64,000 bases of DNA, taken from positions 1-64,000 of the forward strand of contig JAIQFH010000019.1 in NCBI GenBank assembly GCA_020073385.1, read 5' to 3'. Position 1 is the first letter of the stretch. Each line of letters opens with the position of its first letter. The stretch is from Terriglobia bacterium (GTDB taxonomy: Bacteria > Acidobacteriota > Terriglobia > Terriglobales > Acidobacteriaceae). The translations under genes were made by a program, and so were the position numbers. The notes beneath the pieces are model-generated. The model was not told the origin of the DNA. It made no database searches and saw nothing but the letters and a program-made list of their open reading frames with translations. Below are positions 59,906 to 64,000 of this stretch, piece by piece.

Positions 59906-59987
59906 GTGCGCTTTGCCGGGGATCCTGGCCGAAGTAAGCCACAACGACGTCCACACGGATACGGCGCCCGCCTCGCTCGCGTTGCTC

Positions 59988-60455
59988 TCAATTCTCAGGG
60001 TTGCTGTTTTTCAGGTTCCGCTTCAGGTCCTTCAGGTCACTGGCACGGCCTAAAGCGCGTTTGTTCTTCTCGAGATCAACCTTGGAAATGAATTGCACCG
60101 GAACGCCAAAAAAGGTAGTGGGGACTCTGTTCTTCCAGGCCTCGACAAACTCAACTCCAGTGATTTCTGTCAAGATGTCAATTCGCACCGGAGCAATTCC
60201 AATCTGGTAGACGACTTGTTTCTCTCTGAACGTTTCGGCAGTGATCCCATCATTGTCCAAGGGAGCACCAAACTTCTTGAGCGCTTCAATAAGCCGAAGG
60301 GAGTTTGATGCCGAACTATGCACCCACACGTCGAGATCTTTCGTGTAACGCGGTTCGCCATATTTCATGACGGCGAAACCGCCGACAATCAAGTACTCAA
60401 CTTCAAGCTCGTTTAAGAGTTGTAGCAGTTCTTTGTAGTCCGGGCTTTCTGCCAT
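59988..60455 (-). CDS. Nucleotidyltransferase-fold protein (toxin-antitoxin type)
   Basis: 155 residues. The motif VGGFAVMKYGEPRYTKDLD, then VWV contains the GG and Asp-x-Asp (KDLDVWV) of the nucleotidyltransferase fold; RIDILTEI supplies the third acidic position. Similar proteins are AbiEii/MNT-like components of toxin-antitoxin systems. The start lies inside the 3' end of the upstream small gene (53-base overlap), a usual arrangement for such pairs. The basic C-terminus KRALGRASDLKDLKRNLKN is family-typical. Confidence 0.78.
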   Translation of the reverse strand: MAESPDYKELLQLLNELEVEYLIVGGFAVMKYGEPRYTKDLDVWVHSSASNSLRLIEALKKFGAPLDNDGITAETFREKQVVYQIGIAPVRIDILTEITGVEFVEAWKNRVPTTFFGVPVQFISKVDLEKNKRALGRASDLKDLKRNLKNSNPEN

Positions 60456-60609
60456 GGTTGGTTTCCTCCGCTAGTTCCACCATTTCCCATGCGGCGGCAA
60501 AGATGGCTTCATCCCCCTGCTCCTGCCAAAACTCGATGTCGAATGAACGATCCGGAAAACCATCCTGCACCAGTCGTGTTTTCCATCTTGAATTCTGAGG
60601 AATGCCCAT
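60403..60609 (-). CDS. Small partner protein of the nucleotidyltransferase
   Basis: 68 residues from the ATG at 60607-60609, overlapping the nucleotidyltransferase gene by 53 bases. MGIPQNSRWKTRLVQDGFP, then DRSFDIEFWQEQGDEAIFA and AAWEMVELAEE resembles short proteins that commonly precede MNT/AbiEii-like genes. No ribosome-binding site is obvious. Likely the other half of a toxin-antitoxin-like pair; which is toxin is not decidable from sequence. Confidence 0.6.
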   Translation of the reverse strand: MGIPQNSRWKTRLVQDGFPDRSFDIEFWQEQGDEAIFAAAWEMVELAEETNHGRKPGLQRTATTLKRA

Positions 60610-60702
60610 TGCCCCTCCGAGTCCTGCTTTTGACGTCATCAGCATATCAGCTTTGAACGGCCGTATTTGTGGGCCGTGCGAGCAGCGTTCCCGCGTCTTC
60701 CA

Positions 60703-60796
60703 TGCTGCCCGGAAAGAGAATGTGCCGGCGCGGCTGAACCTGCAGAAGTCGCACGACCCGGTAACAGTCTCCGATCAGGAGAACTCCGAAGGATAA
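60703..60796 (+). pseudogene. 3'-end fragment homologous to the gene at 59510-59905
   Basis: RKENVPARLNLQKSHDPVT, then VSDQENSEG and TAA matches RKGENVPAPLTLQVSHDAP, then TIPDQENSEC and TGA of the upstream gene, and the homology continues ten bases past the stop (AAGTGCGCT/GAGTGCGCT). No 5' part is present. Confidence 0.6.
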
Positions 60797-60861
60797 GTGC
60801 GCTTGGGCAACCCGAAGGTCCCCAGTCGATGGAATGACTTCGGGGATTTGCTCGCGACTAT

Positions 60862-61077
60862 TCAGTTTCTGCGCGCACAACCGATGACCTTCTGAAAGTC
60901 CTGATCAAGAGTGGAAACCGACACGTTCTTAGCCACGGCGGTGGCGGCGATCAGACAGTCGACAAGATGAGCTTTATCCCCTTGACGCTTCATCGTGAGT
61001 AATAGTTGTTCGCTTAGTGAATAGCTATAAGCTATAACAAGAGATTTAGATTTTACGAAACGAAGCCAAGAACCCCC
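60862..61077 (-). pseudogene. C-terminal fragment of a PIN-domain (VapC-like) toxin
   Basis: On the minus strand an ATG at 60991-60993 opens MKRQGDKAHLVDCLIAATA, then VAKNVSVSTLDQDFQKVIG and TGA. DxLIAATA and the Asp of TLDQDF are the third and fourth acidic positions of PIN-domain RNases. The frame is open back to 61077, but no N-terminal PIN half with the first Asp is present, so the gene is truncated. No VapB-type partner was found. Confidence 0.55.
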
Positions 61078-61146
61078 TTAGTTTCAAGTGGATAGATTTT
61101 CACAAAATGCACATCGTGGGTATAAAGGAAAGGATCGGATTCGCTT

Positions 61147-61390
61147 TGTTGGTGTGACGATGCTCGGGCGCAACCGTCCCGTCGGCGGACATCGAAGTCG
61201 GAATGACGCCGCGACACGGTCCGAGCTCTTTCTCACCCGCCGCTTTCGCTCGGGAACGGCGGATCTTCTACTGATTGTTTGGAGTGTTGGTGTGACGATG
61301 ATCGGCTGCAGGGGCGGTCGTCCCGTCCGCGGCGGAAGCCGGAATGACGCCGCCACATGGGCCGAGCTCTTTCTCGCCCGGAGCTTTCGG
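61147..61390. repeat. Imperfect tandem duplication, period about 139 bases, at the 3' end of the secreted-protein gene
   Basis: Copies start GTTGGTGTGACGATG at 61147 and 61286. Each contains CGTCCCGTC-GCGG, CGGAATGACGCCGC and GAGCTCTTTCTC-CCCG in the same order. The right copy includes the last 40 codons of the gene on the minus strand; the left copy is beyond its stop and still reads AAGEKELGPCRGVIP, then ADGTVAPEHRHTNKAN in the matching frame. Confidence 0.65.
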
Positions 61391-61765
61391 CCGGCGCTGA
61401 TCCACTTCAGCTTGGCACTTGTTAAACGCTTTGAGTTCATTGACAGGAATCAGTTGTGCCAAGGCCCTGTCGGTGTCGGCATGAATCTGCTCAATCTTGT
61501 CGTGTTTCTGTTGGGCTGATGTCGAGGGCTCCGAGCAAACCTGGGCGATCCGCGTTTTCTGCTGATCTTCTAGTTTCCAGCGCCGGTTCACCATATCAGG
61601 AGTCATCCCGGCCTGCTTCCAACAAGGAACCTGAACCCGTGAGCGATGTGGGACAGGCTGGTCCGCAGCGGGTTCGGTCGGGGCAGCTTCGGTCGATTGG
61701 GCAAATACGGGTACTCCCAGCGCCAAGAACAGCAGCACAATCGAGCTATTTCGTTGAACCGGCAT
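61268..61765 (-). CDS. Exported cysteine-containing helical protein
   Basis: 165 residues from the ATG at 61763-61765 with GAGGAG and a further AGGAG upstream. A signal peptide (RNSSIVLLFLALGVPVFAQ) precedes a Pro-rich linker and a helical domain with four cysteines: PCWKQAGMTPDMVNRRWKL, RIAQVCSEPSTSAQQKHDK, FNKCQAEVDQRRP, and LGPCGG. The spacing suggests two disulphides. I recall similar exported proteins in acidobacteria. It is 29 bases downstream of the Crp/Fnr gene and probably co-transcribed. Confidence 0.7.
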   Translation of the reverse strand: MPVQRNSSIVLLFLALGVPVFAQSTEAAPTEPAADQPVPHRSRVQVPCWKQAGMTPDMVNRRWKLEDQQKTRIAQVCSEPSTSAQQKHDKIEQIHADTDRALAQLIPVNELKAFNKCQAEVDQRRPKAPGEKELGPCGGVIPASAADGTTAPAADHRHTNTPNNQ

Positions 61766-61794
61766 TCTCCTCAACTCCTGTATGCAATCGTAGT

Positions 61795-62595
61795 CTACTC
61801 TTCGCGGGACAGCTCTTGCAGAGCCGGCACGTCATGCACCAATACCACTTCGCGTCTCGCGCTTACTATTCCCTGTGCCTCCCATTGGCAAAGCAGACGG
61901 CTGACGGTGAACAACGTCGTGCCAGTCAATTGGGCCAGTTCCCGCCGCGATAGGGCGATCTCAACGCAATCCTCGATTCGCTTTCCGACTTGGCCCACTA
62001 GCCGAACCAGAAGATTGCTCAGCCGCGACGACACTTTTTCCGTGGAGACTTCCCGATACCGAACCTCCAATTCGTTCAGGTGGCGTTCGAGAATGCTCGC
62101 GATGTTTCGCCGCAGTAGGGGAAAACGATCCACCAACCTCTCGAAGGCGTCCATTTCCCATACCAAGGCAAGCGAGGGCTGCACGGCGTAAGTCGTATAC
62201 AAGTGGTTCGCCCGGGCTTGATTGCCCAACTTGCCGAGCAGATCTCCCGGCCCGTTCAGCCGCAGAATGACTTCCTGTCCCTGAGCTTTGCCCTGGGTGA
62301 TCTTCATGCAACCGGACAGCAAAAGAGCGACCCGGGTTGCAGGACTTCCTTCGGAAAAGATCGTGGAATGGCGCTGGAACTGCACTTCCTGCGCATCCAC
62401 TACGATGGCAGCGCAATCGGACCCCGGAATCTCCGAGAAAGCCTCGAAGCGTTGCACCGAATCCAATCGCCGTTTCAGGATGCTGTTGAACCCCGGCACG
62501 GCCGCACGATCCTGAATTCCCGAGGTGGCGGATACATGCCGGACGACTCGATCTGCGGAAGGGAATACTGCTCCCACCAGCGCAGCTTGACCCAT
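61795..62595 (-). CDS. Crp/Fnr-family transcriptional regulator
   Basis: 266 residues with GGGGGAG six bases before the ATG. An N-terminal extension of about 40 residues precedes the cyclic-nucleotide-binding-like barrel (about 45-165) and the winged helix (about 190-250), which contains SRRELAQLTGTTLFTVSRL, nearly identical to the Crp/Fnr protein at 31994. It lacks that protein's cysteine cluster. The shared REVSTEKV-x-SRLS-x2-LVRL linker shows the two are close paralogues. Confidence 0.9.
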   Translation of the reverse strand: MGQAALVGAVFPSADRVVRHVSATSGIQDRAAVPGFNSILKRRLDSVQRFEAFSEIPGSDCAAIVVDAQEVQFQRHSTIFSEGSPATRVALLLSGCMKITQGKAQGQEVILRLNGPGDLLGKLGNQARANHLYTTYAVQPSLALVWEMDAFERLVDRFPLLRRNIASILERHLNELEVRYREVSTEKVSSRLSNLLVRLVGQVGKRIEDCVEIALSRRELAQLTGTTLFTVSRLLCQWEAQGIVSARREVVLVHDVPALQELSREE

Positions 62596-63078
62596 GTTTT
62601 ACTCCCCCTGTCGGACTCGCAGAGAATTCGTAGTTCTCTGTCTGGTGCTACGGCAACCTGCTTGCAATAGCTTCGCTTGGGATACGAAGCCGCCTGGAAC
62701 CTGCAAAGTGTTGGGGGACTGGATACGAAAAGGCTTGCGGGAGAAAAAGACTCGGCACTGATACCTCGAACCGATCGGCCTGAGAGCACTGCCATAACAT
62801 GACGCCGATCAATCGCGGCGAAAAGTCCAAGAGTGTCATCCTACCCCACCGCCAATGCCGGGAAAAGTGGCTAAGCCCCGAGCTACATCCAGTCATGACT
62901 GCCAAAGTGTTCAGGAGAGACCGAGAGCCTTAGACTCCCACATCGCCTGAGCTTGTAGTTGTTCAGACCGCGAGCGGGGAAGGGGGACTCGCGGATAAAT
63001 GAAAAATAATGGCAGGCCTGGGGCAAATACGGACCCAAGGCAATCCCACAGTCGCTCTACGATGCCCCATCCGGCAGG

Positions 63079-63118
63079 GGGCCTCTTTGCGCTAGAGCAA
63101 AGAGAGGCCTGTTTTTTT
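63079..63118 (+). terminator. Strong + strand terminator without an upstream coding sequence
   Basis: GGCCTCTTTGC pairs with GCAAAGAGAGGCC (one bulge) around a GCTAGA-type loop and is followed by TGTTTTTTT. The minus-strand reading has no T-run. The only + strand sequence upstream is non-coding, so it terminates a small RNA or attenuates the transcript entering the STN-domain gene 190 bases downstream. Confidence 0.8.
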
Positions 63119-63203
63119 ACATCATAAAAAAGACTTTTTGACTGGCGGGCATTTGATCTTCAGCAAATTGGCAGGCGGCATTCGCTGCTAAAAGGAAGTA
63201 GTC

Positions 63204-63235
63204 GGGGTGCAGGGAACGTGCTAGACTAGCACCCC
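63204..63235. promoter_or_regulatory. Palindromic hairpin before the STN-domain gene
   Basis: GGGGTGC pairs with GCACCCC, and inside lies GTGCTAGACTAGCAC, a seven-base perfect palindrome. The two alternatives are mutually exclusive. Could be an operator or part of the leader RNA. Confidence 0.4.
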
Positions 63236-63306
63236 AATGCGGCTCTGGGGGAGCCGTGGTTCCTGCGGCTGTGGCGCGCTTCCGAGCCGCGAGAGGGGTC
63301 AAAGGG

Positions 63307-64000
63307 GTGGCCGAAGTTCTTCGTTCCGGGTTCGTGAACTGGCTTGCTTGCCGTCGAGGGACTTTCCGGCCCAAGTCTGCTGCGCTTCTCCTCGTGCTAG
63401 GATCGAGCCTTCTCGTCCAAGGTATTTCTGTATCTGGTCAATCCGCGCGGCCTCCACAAACCAAGAAAACACCCCCATCCGGTGCGAATCCGCCTGCCGC
63501 TGAAGCCACACCTCCTGCCCCGGCGCCAGCTCCGGCACCGGTTGTGCTTCCTCCCGAACAGACTCCTGCCCATGCGCCCGTCATTGCCTGGGATGGGCAG
63601 TTCCTTACGGTCGATGCCGAGAACTCCTCGCTCTCCGATGTTTTGCTCGGAATTCGATCTCGAACTGGCGCTTCTATTGAGATGCCCGCGAGCACGAGTC
63701 GGGAGCGAATTGCCGTCCACCTCGGGCCCGCGCCGATTCGCGAGGTGCTCTCTTCGCTGTTGTATGGAACCAATTTTAATTACGTAATCCAGTCCGCTGA
63801 AGACGATGACGCCGCTGTAGGAAAAGTGATTCTGACGGCGCGAGATGGCGATCAGAGTAGTGACGCCGCGGCGAGCGATACCGTGGCCGGCGACGGTCGA
63901 ACCAATCCTAAGATAAGGCTCATGCCCGGCTATGCCGCGCCCGGCAAGCGCGATTTCGAGGTGGCTCATTCCAACGCTGTCGACGACAATGCGTCGACGG
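63307..64000 (+). CDS. Exported protein with a secretin/TonB short N-terminal domain (runs off the window)
   Basis: About 231 residues are visible in a frame open to the right edge. The GTG at 63307 (GAGAGGGG nine bases upstream) is preferred over one at 63334. A basic n-region and a hydrophobic core (SAALLLVLGSSLLVQGISV) form a signal peptide, then a long Pro/Ala linker (PPSGANPPAAEATPPAPAP). At about residues 95-180 is an STN domain: FLTVDAENSSLSDVLLGIR, TGASIEMPAS, IREVLSSLLYGTNFNYVIQ. The downstream part is acidic and low in complexity. STN domains sit at the start of secretins and TonB receptors; the full protein is needed to decide. Confidence 0.7.
   Translation, partial: MAEVLRSGFVNWLACRRGTFRPKSAALLLVLGSSLLVQGISVSGQSARPPQTKKTPPSGANPPAAEATPPAPAPAPAPVVLPPEQTPAHAPVIAWDGQFLTVDAENSSLSDVLLGIRSRTGASIEMPASTSRERIAVHLGPAPIREVLSSLLYGTNFNYVIQSAEDDDAAVGKVILTARDGDQSSDAAASDTVAGDGRTNPKIRLMPGYAAPGKRDFEVAHSNAVDDNAST

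Larger units (their letters stand above)
62596..63306. other. Long non-coding region upstream of the STN-domain gene
   Basis: No convincing gene on either strand. A short + frame from the ATG at about 62798 (TPINRGEKSKSVILPHRQC) lacks a ribosome-binding site and is not recognised. The region contains the strong + strand terminator at 63079-63118 and a palindromic hairpin at 63204-63235, and is best explained as an RNA leader or a small RNA gene plus promoter. Confidence 0.4.

Noticed and set aside
61084-61440. 118-codon minus-strand frame with internally repeated Arg-rich text
   Set aside because: It is an out-of-frame reading of the tandem 3'-end duplication and overlaps the real exported protein gene.

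Overview
The window looks like chromosomal DNA of a soil-type Acidobacteriota (Terriglobia/Koribacter-like). The grounds are composition and gene families, not a database match: large TonB-dependent receptors with an N-terminal carboxypeptidase-regulatory-like domain, a winged-helix/TolB-like/TPR transcription factor, SBBP beta-propeller and Ig-like proteins ending in a Cys-Gly-rich C-terminal module, many secreted small proteins, and short GC-rich dispersed palindromes. No rRNA, tRNA or CRISPR array was seen.

Layout. 1-350: edge of an IS110-family element. 409-15191: secreted and surface proteins (HAF repeat, SBBP propeller, Ig-like, AsmA, TPR) with regulators (winged-helix/TPR, CBS, XRE-cupin, LacI). 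15532-19053: TonB-dependent receptor downstream of the LacI gene, with a LacI-type operator between them. 19929-27903: amino-acid metabolism (Cys/Met PLP enzyme, atypical SDR, aminotransferase, exported amidohydrolase, DUF1330, cupin, threonine synthase, homoserine kinase). 28131-35034: ModA, L-2-hydroxyglutarate oxidase, cytosine-deaminase-like enzyme, Crp/Fnr regulator with an internal cysteine cluster, and a secretin-like protein, plus two small genes (one a zinc-ribbon protein) and two degraded gene fragments.

35409-56072 is the most distinctive region: about 20 kb, all on the + strand. It holds two adjacent multicopper-oxidase-like proteins, a 2977-residue exported protein, four small exported proteins, and a CusB/CusA-type heavy-metal RND pump. 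The copper-ligand motifs appear divided between the first two proteins: one has the type 1 set plus half of the trinuclear cluster, the other has the remaining half and no type 1 cysteine. I infer a split multicopper oxidase acting in the periplasm or at the cell surface in copper handling or metal (possibly Mn) oxidation, coupled to efflux. No outer-membrane factor gene is present.

56248-59450 is a compact, translationally coupled minus-strand cassette (possible annealing protein, DUF669-like DNA-binding protein, PD-(D/E)XK nuclease, unknown protein, HNH nuclease) next to a ribbon-helix-helix protein and a palindromic operator. It resembles a phage-derived recombination or DNA-defence module. 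59510-61077 holds toxin-antitoxin-like genes and fragments. 61268-64000 holds a secreted protein, a second Crp/Fnr regulator, a strong terminator with no upstream gene (candidate small RNA or attenuated leader), and the start of a protein with a secretin/TonB short N-terminal domain that runs off the window.

A recurring oddity is 3'-end duplication: the secretin gene, the secreted 165-residue protein and the 131-residue protein each have a decayed extra copy of their own C-terminal coding sequence downstream.
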